A stretch of DNA of 64,000 nt from an uncultured Clostridia bacterium. Its GTDB lineage: Bacteria; Bacillota; Clostridia; Christensenellales; Borkfalkiaceae. Positions within the stretch are counted from its first letter, which is position 1. Each line of letters begins with the position of its first letter. The stretch spans positions 1 through 64,000 of the forward strand of contig CANQWX010000009.1 in assembly GCA_947627665.1 (NCBI GenBank), in the 5' to 3' direction. The translations under genes and the position numbers were made by a program. This document shows positions 17,073 through 25,900 of the stretch, piece by piece. Below the pieces are notes generated by a model. That model was not told the origin of the DNA. It was given only the letters and a program-made list of their open reading frames with translations, and ran no database searches.

Positions 17073-18498
17073 AGAAACCTGCCCCCTTCATAAATTCTTT
17101 GGTCTCCGCGTGCGTCTTGAACACCGCGGTATTTTTCAGGATGCGCTCGCAGATGCCCGAAAGTTCGTCCGCCATGCGCCCGTCGAGGTCGGCCTCATCC
17201 CCGCCGCTGCGCGAGATCTCGTCGAACAACAGGCGGAATTCCGCAAGCTCTTCGGGCAATTTGCCCGCGAGAAGCGCCTTTTTCAGCGCCCCGAGCTGTT
17301 CCACGAGCCTCCCCGGCAGAATGAACAGCCCCTGTGCCTCGATCAGCCCGATGGATTCCTTTTTGATGACGTGATATTCGGGATGGGCGTGGAACACGCC
17401 GTCGGGATACTGCGCGGACGTGATATTGCTGCGCAGAATGAGGTTCATGCAATACTTCTCCCCGTCCATAAAGACGGTGGGGCTAACCGCATGGTGCACG
17501 CCGTTCCCGTCCTCGGGGATCAGCCCGCGCGCCTCATCGCGGTAGGCGGTCCAGAGCCGCCGCACCCGCTCGCTCGCCTCCACGATGGCGCGGGCGTCCG
17601 TTCCCTTGATGCGGATGACGGTGTTGTACCAATCGAGGACCCCGATCTCGAGCTGCGGGAAATCTTTGTGGTGAAGCGGGACGGCGATCCCCGCCCCGAA
17701 CATGGGCAGACGCTCCCCGCCGCCCTGGAAGTGGTCGTGCGCGAGCACGCTCCCCCCGATGCTCGGGAGCGGTGCGTTGCAGCCGATGAAATAGTGCGGG
17801 AAGGCGTCGATGAATTCGAGAAGGGCGGCAAAGGTCGTTTCGTCGACATGCATCGGCGTATGGCGTTCGTTGACGGCGATGCCGTGCTGGTAAAAATATC
17901 CGTAGGGCGAGAACTGCCAGAACCATTTCCCGTCCGCCAGGGTGAAGGAAACGGTGCGGAGCGTCCGTTTGCCGCGGGGGAAGTACCCCTCGTTGTCGCG
18001 GCAGATGGAGCACTTGGGATAGCCCCCCTTTACGCTGTTCCCGCTCACCGCCTTCTTGGGATCGCGGAATTCGGGCTTTGCGCGGTTGATGGTGACGATC
18101 AGCCCGTTCTTGCCCGTAAAGCGGGGATTTTTATCGAGCTTCTCCTTTTTGACATAGTCGGACGCGACGGAATAGCCGTACAGCCACTCGGTCGCCTGCG
18201 CGGGAGAGCGGGAATAGCGGAGCGCGAATTCGTCCTCCACTTCCGCAGGCGGGAGCATCACCGCCCCCATCACGGCGTCCTGCATCCGTTCCCTGTCCTC
18301 CTCGGGCACGTCCGCCGTGAGAACGTCCAAAAGCGCGGAGAGCGGCTCGCCCTCGTAATGCCCGCAGCGTTCCTCGCAGCCCTCCTTGCCGAGCAGCATC
18401 AAGATCGTATTCCTCGCATAGATCTCGTTGCGCTTCCGGAGCAGGAGCCTGCGCGAAGCATAGTCGATGAGTTTACAGAGCGCGGCAGAAAAATCCAT
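17065..18498 (-). CDS. galT: UDP-glucose:hexose-1-phosphate uridylyltransferase, Gram-positive (class 2) type
   Basis: 477 residues from ATG 18498 with GGGGGAG upstream; the first in-frame codons further up overlap the promoter and are excluded. Exchanges UMP between UDP-glucose and galactose 1-phosphate. This is the long Firmicute GalT family, not the 350-residue HPHxQ enzyme. Typical segments are YGYFYQHGIAVN near 246-257, SIGGSVLAHDHFQGG near 288-302 (HDHFQGG takes the role of the His-Pro-His site) and HAVSPTVF. First gene of the gal operon. Confidence 0.95.
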   Translation of the reverse strand: MDFSAALCKLIDYASRRLLLRKRNEIYARNTILMLLGKEGCEERCGHYEGEPLSALLDVLTADVPEEDRERMQDAVMGAVMLPPAEVEDEFALRYSRSPAQATEWLYGYSVASDYVKKEKLDKNPRFTGKNGLIVTINRAKPEFRDPKKAVSGNSVKGGYPKCSICRDNEGYFPRGKRTLRTVSFTLADGKWFWQFSPYGYFYQHGIAVNERHTPMHVDETTFAALLEFIDAFPHYFIGCNAPLPSIGGSVLAHDHFQGGGERLPMFGAGIAVPLHHKDFPQLEIGVLDWYNTVIRIKGTDARAIVEASERVRRLWTAYRDEARGLIPEDGNGVHHAVSPTVFMDGEKYCMNLILRSNITSAQYPDGVFHAHPEYHVIKKESIGLIEAQGLFILPGRLVEQLGALKKALLAGKLPEELAEFRLLFDEISRSGGDEADLDGRMADELSGICERILKNTAVFKTHAETKEFMKGAGFYE

Positions 18499-18568
18499 AT
18501 CTCCCCCTTCGGGAAACCCCTTTTGCGGCGTCGGAACCGGGCCGCAAGGCTCCCCTCTTTCCGCTACC

Positions 18569-18597
18569 ATTATAAGATAGCCCGCTACGGTTGACAA
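18569..18597 (-). promoter_or_regulatory. Promoter of galT-galK
   Basis: Minus strand TTGTCA (18597-18592), 17-bp spacer, TATAAT (18574-18569). The -35 box lies inside the region of repeated TTGACA words shared with the regulator promoter, so the two divergent promoters could be controlled together. Confidence 0.8.
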
Positions 18598-18640
18598 GTA
18601 TTATTTTCACCCTTTTTGGACATTTATTGACATGATACGT

Positions 18641-18669
18641 TTGACAATCCCCTCCTCCCGCGTTACAAT
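18641..18669 (+). promoter_or_regulatory. Promoter of AraC-family regulator, predicted leaderless
   Basis: TTGACA (18641-18646), 17-bp spacer, TACAAT (18664-18669). The predicted start point coincides with the ATG at 18676, and no ribosome binding site precedes that codon. Two more TTGACA words (18591 and 18627) lie upstream and may be regulator half-sites. Confidence 0.75.
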
Positions 18670-18675
18670 AGAGAT

Positions 18676-19575
18676 ATGATCGCAAAGCGTGAAGTGTGGA
18701 ACTATCCCGGATCCGTCAAGGTCTGGGTGGGAAAGTACAGACATTCCCACAATCTTTTGCATTGGCACTACGACTGCGAGCTGCTCTATGTGGAGCGGGG
18801 CAGCATAGACGTGTTCTGCCAAAGGCAGCTGCACACCCTCGGGCCGGGCGAGGCGCTCTATGTGGACTGTTCGCAAGTCCATTATATGTCGGCGCGGGAG
18901 GAGGATACCACGCTCATCGTGATCGTGTTCGACTACGACATCCTCCGCCCCTATCTCGGCGGCGTGCGGCTCGCCCATCCCCGTCTGAAGGGAAGCTACC
19001 CCATCCCCGAAGTGTATACGGCCGTGCGCGATCTTCTGCTACGCGGGGATCCCGTTTGCGGCGTAGAGGCCACCGCGCAGATCATGCTCCTGATGTCTGC
19101 CATCTTTCGCGGCGAGGAGGTCGTTCCCCGTCCGGAAGAGGGGGAGCAGGAGCGGCGGTTCATGAGCCTGCTCGAACACATCGCGGAAAAGTACGAATTT
19201 TTCACCTTCTCCGACGCGGCGTCCTTCATGGGCATGAGCGAGGGATACTTTTCCCGCTATTTCCACGGCGCTACGGGGATCGTGTTCTCCCGCTACCTCA
19301 ATTATGTGCGCACGGAGCACGCGATCGGGTTGATGGAAGAGGGCGGGCTTTCCATGACGGAGATCGCAAGCCGCAGCGGCTTCGGGACCATCCGCAATTT
19401 CAACCGCGTGTTCCGCTCCGTCACGGGATACGCTCCGCGCGAACTGCCTCAGGGCTTTCGCCTGAGCGACAGGTTCGTGTACCCCTCCGACGCCCCTTTC
19501 GACCCCACCCTGCACGACTGCGAACTGCTCGAATCCGCGCGGGAGACCCCTCCCGCTCCTGCGCCCGTCCCATAA
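18676..19575 (+). CDS. AraC-family transcriptional regulator
   Basis: 299 residues. The N-terminal part (about 15-100) is a cupin-like ligand pocket (HSHNLLHWHYDCELLYVERG, then GPGEALYVD). Residues about 165-265 form the double helix-turn-helix: FTFSDAASFMGMSEGYFSRYF (first) and MTEIASRSGFGTIRNFNRVF (second), followed by GYAPRELP. It stands alone and is divergent from galT with only 177 bp between them, so it probably senses galactose or a related sugar and activates galT-galK. That link is by position only. A short Pro/Ala-rich tail of about 35 residues extends past the DNA-binding domain. Confidence 0.9.
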   Translation: MIAKREVWNYPGSVKVWVGKYRHSHNLLHWHYDCELLYVERGSIDVFCQRQLHTLGPGEALYVDCSQVHYMSAREEDTTLIVIVFDYDILRPYLGGVRLAHPRLKGSYPIPEVYTAVRDLLLRGDPVCGVEATAQIMLLMSAIFRGEEVVPRPEEGEQERRFMSLLEHIAEKYEFFTFSDAASFMGMSEGYFSRYFHGATGIVFSRYLNYVRTEHAIGLMEEGGLSMTEIASRSGFGTIRNFNRVFRSVTGYAPRELPQGFRLSDRFVYPSDAPFDPTLHDCELLESARETPPAPAPVP

Positions 19576-19595
19576 ATTCGGAAAACGATACGAAC

Positions 19596-19630
19596 GGCGG
19601 CGCATGCCCTTGACATGCGCCGCCTTTTTT
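19596..19630 (+). terminator. Intrinsic terminator of AraC-family gene
   Basis: GGCGGCGCATG (19596-19606), 7-base loop, CATGCGCCGCC (19614-19624), then six T. It lies between the convergent regulator and ku genes. Confidence 0.93.
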
Positions 19631-19643
19631 GCGGTCTTTTGCT

Positions 19644-20471
19644 TTAAGCCTCTTTCTTTTTCGGCGCGGCGGTCTTCTTTCCCTTCGCGCTCTTCCCCCC
19701 TTTCGCGCTCTTGGTGCCGACGCTCTTGACGCTTGCGCGGAGCGCCTCCATGAGGTCGACGACCGCGCCGACCTTCTCCTCCTTCGGCGGCGACGCCTCC
19801 TTGCCCGCGATCTTGTCCGCGATGAGCGCCTTGAGCTTCTCGCGGAACGCGTCGTGGTACTTTTCGGGCGCAAACGGCTCCTCCATGCCGCGGATGAGCT
19901 GTTCCGCCATATTCAATTCCGCCTCGGTGACTTTTGGGCGGTCGTACTCCACGGGCACGTCCTTGATCTCGTCCTGATACAAAAGCGTCTGGATGAGCAT
20001 GCCGTCCTCGCGGGGAAGAATGACGAGCAGCTTCTCCGAATTGCCGAGCACCGTTTTGCCGAGGGCGGCGCGCTGCGTCCGCATCATCGCCTGCCGCAAC
20101 AGTTCGAGCGCCTTGCCCCCGCCCTTCTGCGGCACGACGTGGTACGCTCTGTCGTAATAGACGGGACTGATCTCCCCCAGCCCCGTAAAACTCAGAATGG
20201 AGATCGTTCGGTCCTTCTCCGTCTTGATCTTTTCGATCTCCTCGTCCGTTACGGTCACATACTTGTCCTTGGCGTACTCGAAGCCGCGGACGATGTCCTT
20301 CGCCTCCACCTCTTTCCCGCAGTGGGCGCAGACCTTTTTATAACGGATCCGCGCATGATCCGCCTTGTGCAGCTGGTTGAAGGCGATGTCGCTGTCCTGC
20401 GTCGCCGTGTATAAGCCGACGGGGATATACACAAGCCCGAACGAGATCGCCCCCTTCTGAACGACCGCCAT
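19644..20471 (-). CDS. ku: Ku protein of bacterial non-homologous end joining
   Basis: 275 residues from ATG 20471 (MAVVQKGAISFGLVYIPVGLY), preceded by AAAAGGAGGG. The Ku core ring domain spans about 1-250, with the family signature of the N-terminal strand, NQLHKADHARIRYKKVC and the CxxC pair CAHC, and the FTGLGEISPVYYDRAYH segment. The last 40 residues are Lys/Ala-rich, like the DNA-binding tails of other bacterial Ku proteins. It homodimerises on double-strand ends and recruits LigD. It is divergent from ligD, with 90 bp between the start codons and no sharp consensus promoter in that gap. Confidence 0.95.
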   Translation of the reverse strand: MAVVQKGAISFGLVYIPVGLYTATQDSDIAFNQLHKADHARIRYKKVCAHCGKEVEAKDIVRGFEYAKDKYVTVTDEEIEKIKTEKDRTISILSFTGLGEISPVYYDRAYHVVPQKGGGKALELLRQAMMRTQRAALGKTVLGNSEKLLVILPREDGMLIQTLLYQDEIKDVPVEYDRPKVTEAELNMAEQLIRGMEEPFAPEKYHDAFREKLKALIADKIAGKEASPPKEEKVGAVVDLMEALRASVKSVGTKSAKGGKSAKGKKTAAPKKKEA

Positions 20472-20561
20472 ATTCCCTCCTTTTGGAAAATTATTTGCCG
20501 CCTTGGCGCACAATATTCCCCTTCCGCCCATAAATTTGCGAAAGCTCCGCAAGCTGATCGT

Positions 20562-22928
20562 ATGGCAAAAGACAAACTGGCGCGCTACCGCGGAAAGCGC
20601 AATTTCGATCTTACCAACGAACCCGAGGGAGGGGCCGCGCCGCCCCGCGGGCGGAGATTCTGCGTGCAGCACCACCTCGCCCGCAACGACCACTACGATC
20701 TCCGCCTCGAATGGGAGGGCGTTGCCCTGAGCTGGGCGGTACCCAAAGGTCCCTCCTTCTCCACGGCGGACAAGCGGCTCGCCATGCGCGTGGAGGATCA
20801 CCCTTTGGATTACATGCGCTTTGAGGGGGTGATCCCGAAAGGAGAATACGGCGGCGGGACGGTGATGCTCTGGGACGAGGGCGAATGGTCCCCCAACAAC
20901 GACTTCGGGAAGGGGCTTGAAGAGGGTTCCCTCAAATTTTGTCTTGCAGGGGAGCGGCTGAAGGGAAATTGGGCGCTCGTCCGCATGAAAAACGGCGGCG
21001 AGGGCGGCGAGGCGTGGCTGCTCATCAAGGAAAAGGACGGCTTTGCCAAGCGGAGCGCGGGGATCTCCCGCTACACGCGCGGGATAAGCTCGGGCAGGAG
21101 CATGGAGGAGATCGCCGCGGCGGGCGGGGCAAACCCCTTTTCGCGGGCGGACGTGATGCTCCCGCAGCGCACGGAAAAGCTCCCCGCGGGAGAGGGCTGG
21201 GTGTATGAGCTGAAATACGACGGGGACCGCGTCCTCGCCTTCTCCGAAGGAGGCAGGACCGTGCTCAGAACGCGGAACGGGCTGGACTGCACGCAAAGCT
21301 TTTCCCTCGCCGCGGAGGGCGTCGGCGGACTGCTGAAGGGGCGCGCCGCGGTGCTCGACGGCGAGATGACCGTTGCGGGCGGGAACGGCTTCTCCGACTT
21401 CGGCGCCCTGCGGGCCTATCAAAGAAAGGGCGGCGAAGGGCTGCGCTATGTGCTCTTTGACCTTCTCGCCCTCGACGGGACGGACCTGCGAGGCCGCCCC
21501 CTCTCGGAACGCAAGCGGAAGCTAAAAGCACTGCTTCGGGACGCGCCGCCCGTGCTCAAATACAGCGAACATACCGATCGGCTCACGGCAAGGGAGTGCG
21601 AAACGCTCAAAGCGCGCGGCGCCGAGGGGGTGGTCATCAAACGCGCCGACGCTCCCTATTCGGCGGGCAAGAACGGGGATTGGCTCAAACTCAAATTCCG
21701 CAACCGCGCGGAATTTCTCATCGGCGGCTATACGCAGGCGGAGGCGGGCGGGCTTGGCGCGCTGCTCGTCGGCTGCTACGAAAAGGACAGCCTGCGCTAT
21801 GCGGGAAAGGTGGGCAGCGGCTTTTCGGAGGAAACGAAGGCAGAGCTTTTGCGCAGGCTCCGCCCCCTCGTGCGGGAGAGTTCCCCTTTCGCCGTCCAAA
21901 AGGCGCTTCCCAAAGACGCGGTGTGGGTCGAGCCGAAGCTCGCCGCCGAAACGGAGTTTGCCGAAGTCACCGCCGCGGGGCTTCTGCGGCAGGCAAGTTT
22001 TCAGGGTCTGCGCGACGACAAGGCGCCGCGGCAGATCGTCGGGGAATTTCCCCCTCCCGCAAAGCGCAAGCCGCGCGCAAAAGAAGGCCCACGCACGGAA
22101 ACGCGGTTTTTGGGGATCGCCGTCACCCACCCCGAAAAGGTCATGTATGAAAAAGAGGGACTTACAAAGGGCGATCTTGCCGCATATTATGCGGCGGCGG
22201 CGCCGCGCATGCTGCCCTATCTCAAGGGAAGGACGCTGAGCCTCGTTTGCTGTCCCGACGGGATCGCGGGCGAGAAATTTTTCCGCCGCCACCTCGACAG
22301 CGCGTTCGAAGGCGTTTCGGAAACGGAGGACGGGCCATTTCTCAAGAGTGAAAAGGGCGTGGTGGCGCTTGCGCAGTACAACGCCGTGGAATTCCACGCG
22401 CAGGGCGCAAAGACGGGCGCCCGTCCCGACGTGATGGTGTTCGATCTGGACCCCGACGAAGGGCTTCCCCTCGCCAAAGTGCGGCGGGGTGCGCGGGAGC
22501 TGAAAAAGACGCTCGGCGAATTGGGCCTTGTTTCCTTCTTAAAGACGAGCGGGGGAAAGGGATACCACATCGTCGTTCCCTTCCGCACGGGCACGGACGG
22601 GGAGAAGTTCAAGGCGTTCGCAAAGCGGATCGCCCTGCTCTTGGAGGAGCGCTTTCCGCAGGATTTTACGGCGAACATGTCCAAGCAAAAGCGCGCGGGG
22701 AAGATCTTCCTCGACTGGCAGCGGAACAGCCGCGGCGCGACGAGCGTCGCCCCCTACTCCCTGCGCGCAAGGGCGGGGGCGCCCGTTTCCATGCCGATCG
22801 CGTGGGAGGAGCTTTCGCGCGTCGCCCCGAACGGGATCACGTTAAAGACGGCGCGCAAGCGGCTCGAAAAGCCCGACCCGTGGGCGAACTTTTTCGAAGT
22901 CAAACAAAAACAGAGTTTGAAAGGATAG
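20562..22928 (+). CDS. ligD: Multidomain ATP-dependent DNA ligase D (phosphoesterase-ligase-polymerase)
   Basis: 788 residues. Domain order is 3'-phosphoesterase (about 1-165: QHHLARNDHYDLRLE, VEDHPLDY, IPKGEYGGGT), then ATP-dependent ligase (about 195-500: adenylated Lys218 in ELKYDGDR, later VVIKRADAPY and WLKLKF), then the primase-polymerase domain (about 515-788: VMYEKEGLTKGDLAAYY, metal-binding DLDPDEG with Asp628/Asp630, and SGGKGYHIVVPF). It processes, fills and seals Ku-bound breaks. This is the Pseudomonas-like order; mycobacterial LigD has the polymerase first and Bacillus LigD lacks the phosphoesterase. All catalytic motifs look intact. Confidence 0.96.
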   Translation: MAKDKLARYRGKRNFDLTNEPEGGAAPPRGRRFCVQHHLARNDHYDLRLEWEGVALSWAVPKGPSFSTADKRLAMRVEDHPLDYMRFEGVIPKGEYGGGTVMLWDEGEWSPNNDFGKGLEEGSLKFCLAGERLKGNWALVRMKNGGEGGEAWLLIKEKDGFAKRSAGISRYTRGISSGRSMEEIAAAGGANPFSRADVMLPQRTEKLPAGEGWVYELKYDGDRVLAFSEGGRTVLRTRNGLDCTQSFSLAAEGVGGLLKGRAAVLDGEMTVAGGNGFSDFGALRAYQRKGGEGLRYVLFDLLALDGTDLRGRPLSERKRKLKALLRDAPPVLKYSEHTDRLTARECETLKARGAEGVVIKRADAPYSAGKNGDWLKLKFRNRAEFLIGGYTQAEAGGLGALLVGCYEKDSLRYAGKVGSGFSEETKAELLRRLRPLVRESSPFAVQKALPKDAVWVEPKLAAETEFAEVTAAGLLRQASFQGLRDDKAPRQIVGEFPPPAKRKPRAKEGPRTETRFLGIAVTHPEKVMYEKEGLTKGDLAAYYAAAAPRMLPYLKGRTLSLVCCPDGIAGEKFFRRHLDSAFEGVSETEDGPFLKSEKGVVALAQYNAVEFHAQGAKTGARPDVMVFDLDPDEGLPLAKVRRGARELKKTLGELGLVSFLKTSGGKGYHIVVPFRTGTDGEKFKAFAKRIALLLEERFPQDFTANMSKQKRAGKIFLDWQRNSRGATSVAPYSLRARAGAPVSMPIAWEELSRVAPNGITLKTARKRLEKPDPWANFFEVKQKQSLKG

Positions 22929-22933
22929 GAAAG

Positions 22934-22965
22934 GCGCCCCCGTTGCTGTCGCAACGGGGGCGCCC
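22934..22965. terminator. Hairpin terminator between convergent ligD and lipoprotein genes
   Basis: GGCGCCCCCGTTGC (22934-22947) pairs perfectly with GCAACGGGGGCGCC (22952-22965) around a 4-base loop. Only TTTT follows, after a 6-base gap on the plus strand, so it is a strong hairpin with a weak U-tract. Confidence 0.75.
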
Positions 22966-22982
22966 CATGCTTTTATAAGAGC

Positions 22983-25900
22983 TTAATACTGTTGAAGTTT
23001 TATAAACGTCAATGTCCAGTCGTCGCCCTCTTTGGAGATATTGAAATAGTAATAATCATTTCCAATATCAATCTCGTAATTGTACTGATCGTCGTTTTGG
23101 TAACCAGACCAGTCGATCTTTTTTTCCGCATAAACTCCGTTCTCTTTGATCTCGAATTTGGAAACGGAAACGATAACTCCTCCTGCGGAAACCCGCATTG
23201 TGATCCGATATGTTGTGTCCGCAGAAGTCACCGTAACCTCGGAGATGAGATCGATCACGCCGTCGGCGACGTGCACAAGATACTCGTTGCCGGAAGCGAT
23301 CGAGATCAAAATGTAGTCCTCGTTGTTGATCGTCTTTTGCTGTTTTGAGTACTTGACTTCCTCTCCGTTGAGAGCCACTCTCAGATAGACAGCAACATCG
23401 TTGTTTTTCTTGAGAAGCACGGTCATCGAGAACTTCGTTGCTTCATGCTTGAATTCGCGCTGCGTGAGCACATAGATCGTACAATTCGTGCTTCCGAGCG
23501 AAACCAAATAATAGTTCTCGCCGTCCTCGAACAGATAATCGGAGGAACCCTGCTGGGTGTATGTCGTGAGGTCCTTTCCCGCGACCGAAAGGGTGATCGA
23601 TTCCTCTCCGCCTGACGGCTTGCGCACGACTGTGACCGTTCCCTCGATCTCGCCGCCTGCTTCCCATGCCTCACCTTGATAGACGGTAGTCTTTATCACG
23701 ATCTTCACCGTCTTTGCCGCAAGATCAAGGGTGACATAGTAGGTATTGCCTTTGAAGGTAACGGCGAGATAGCCGCTCTCTTCCTTGATCGCGTTTTCTG
23801 CGATCTTTTCGTAGACACCCTCCTGATCCCGCATGTAGAGCGCGGTGCGGACGTCGCCCGTGTAGAACGCGATGACATACACGCCGTCGAGGTATCCCTT
23901 GACGACCGTGCCGCAGGTGAGCGTACCCGTAAGGCCTTCTCCCTCGCCCGTGAGCGTGAGGGTGAAGTCGCCCGCGTAGTTGTATTCGTACACCAGCCAG
24001 TGGTAGGACTTGCCGTCCTCTTTGGTCAATGTATAATTTTGGGTGGATGTAACGACATCTGCCCACGAGCCGTAATAGTCCACATAGAGAGTCACGCTCG
24101 TGATCGCACCGTCGGCGTTCTGGTAGAGAACGACCTGTGCCGAGCCGTCCTCCGCCTGAACGACGATCTGCCGCTCGCGCTCGTAGGTATAGGAGAAGCT
24201 CTCTTCGCCCGTGATTTGGAACGTCAGCTCGTAGCTGTAACCCCCAAAGACATAGGACTGCTTGGCGGTGAAGGTCTTGCCGTCCGTGCCCTTTTCGACG
24301 GAGACCTGCGCCAGGCTGAACGGAGTGCCGCTCTCGTCCGTGATGCCCGTCAAGACAAAGGAAACGGTGTAATCTGTCCCCGCCCTGTCGTTCTGCGAGA
24401 GGGCGAGATAGCTGTCGTCCGCGGCAGAATAGAGGGAAACGACGGGGTTGAATACGGGAGATTCGAGCGTTACCGTGGCGGACTCCTCACTTACATTGGG
24501 GGTCATGCCGTAACGGTCGCCGTCCGCCACCATATACAGGGAGGCATAATAGTATTGGTCGAACTCGAGCGAAACGGTAGCATTCTTCTTCTCGCCGTTT
24601 TTCGTCCAGACGGCGGGGACCGTGTAAACCCCGCCCACGGCAAGCGACGTATACTCATCGGGCGTAAAGACGATGGTGTCGTCCGTGCTGTCCACATGCA
24701 ACGTAAGTTCTTCTCCCGCTTTGAAATACCGATGGAAATATTCATAATATTCTTCCTCGATCCCAAAGCCGGAGCGGTCGTAGAGGAACACGCCGCCATC
24801 GGTAAAGACGCCCTTCGCCTCATCCTTATATTTGGTTTCCGCCGAGGGATCGAACGTCACCAGATGGAACACGTTGTCCTCCACATAGTACGCGCCCATG
24901 ACCGTCACGCCATAATTGACTTCCCGCAGAAGCCCGTTGAGAACGAACGTAGTCACGCCGAACTGATAGCGGTAGTAGGTGCCGTCGTACTCGCTCTGAG
25001 TGCCGAGGTTGGCGTTGTATTCCGCCCAGCCCTCGTCGAGATAGAACTGCTTGACGGCGTCGATGTCGGGCACGAGGACGGTATAGGTATCCACGCCCTC
25101 GAAGAGCGCATGCCCGACCGTGGGAACGGAGCTTCCCTGCAAGCACACCGTGAGCGGCTGCTGCGAGGTGCCGTAGCTCCTTCCGAACACGCCCGCCACC
25201 ACCTCGTCGGGCGTGCCGAGCAGGGTGAGATGTTCGCCGAGCACGACCGTTTCCAGAGCGAAGCAGTCGTAGAATACGCCCTCATACAGCTCTACCGCCG
25301 CGGGAAGTTCTACTTTTGTAAGCGCGGAGCAGCTGCTGAACGCCGAGGAGTAGACGGTCTTGACGGCGGAAAGGGAAACGTTTTCCAGCGATTCGCAGAG
25401 GTGGAAGGCGCCCTCGCCGATCTCCTCGAGCGCGGGCAGATCGAGCGTAGAAAGCTCGATGCAGGCATAAAACGCGTTCGCGCCCAACGTCTTTAATTTC
25501 TTTCCGCTCACGCGGACGAGCGCCGTGCAGCCGTTGAAGGCGTTTGCGCCGACCTCTACCGTATCGGCAAAGTCGACCGACGTGATGTCCGCGCCGCGGT
25601 AACGGGAACCGTACTCATGGACGGAAAAGGCGAGCGGTGCGATCTTTTTCACGCCATCGGGAATGACGATCGCTTTGTCCTCTCCGCCGAGATATTTGAC
25701 GAGCACGTCGCCGTCCACGACCATGCCGCTCGTGGGATGGGTGAAGCTGCCCTCTCCGAGGACAAAGATCTGCATGCCGTCGAGCGCATCCGATACGAAG
25801 CTCACGGCATTTTCCGAGAGCCGCGTATATTCTCCCTCGTAAGAGATGCCGTAGCGGTCGGTGAAGAGCGCCTCTCCGTAAGCGTCGAGGCTGAGATACT

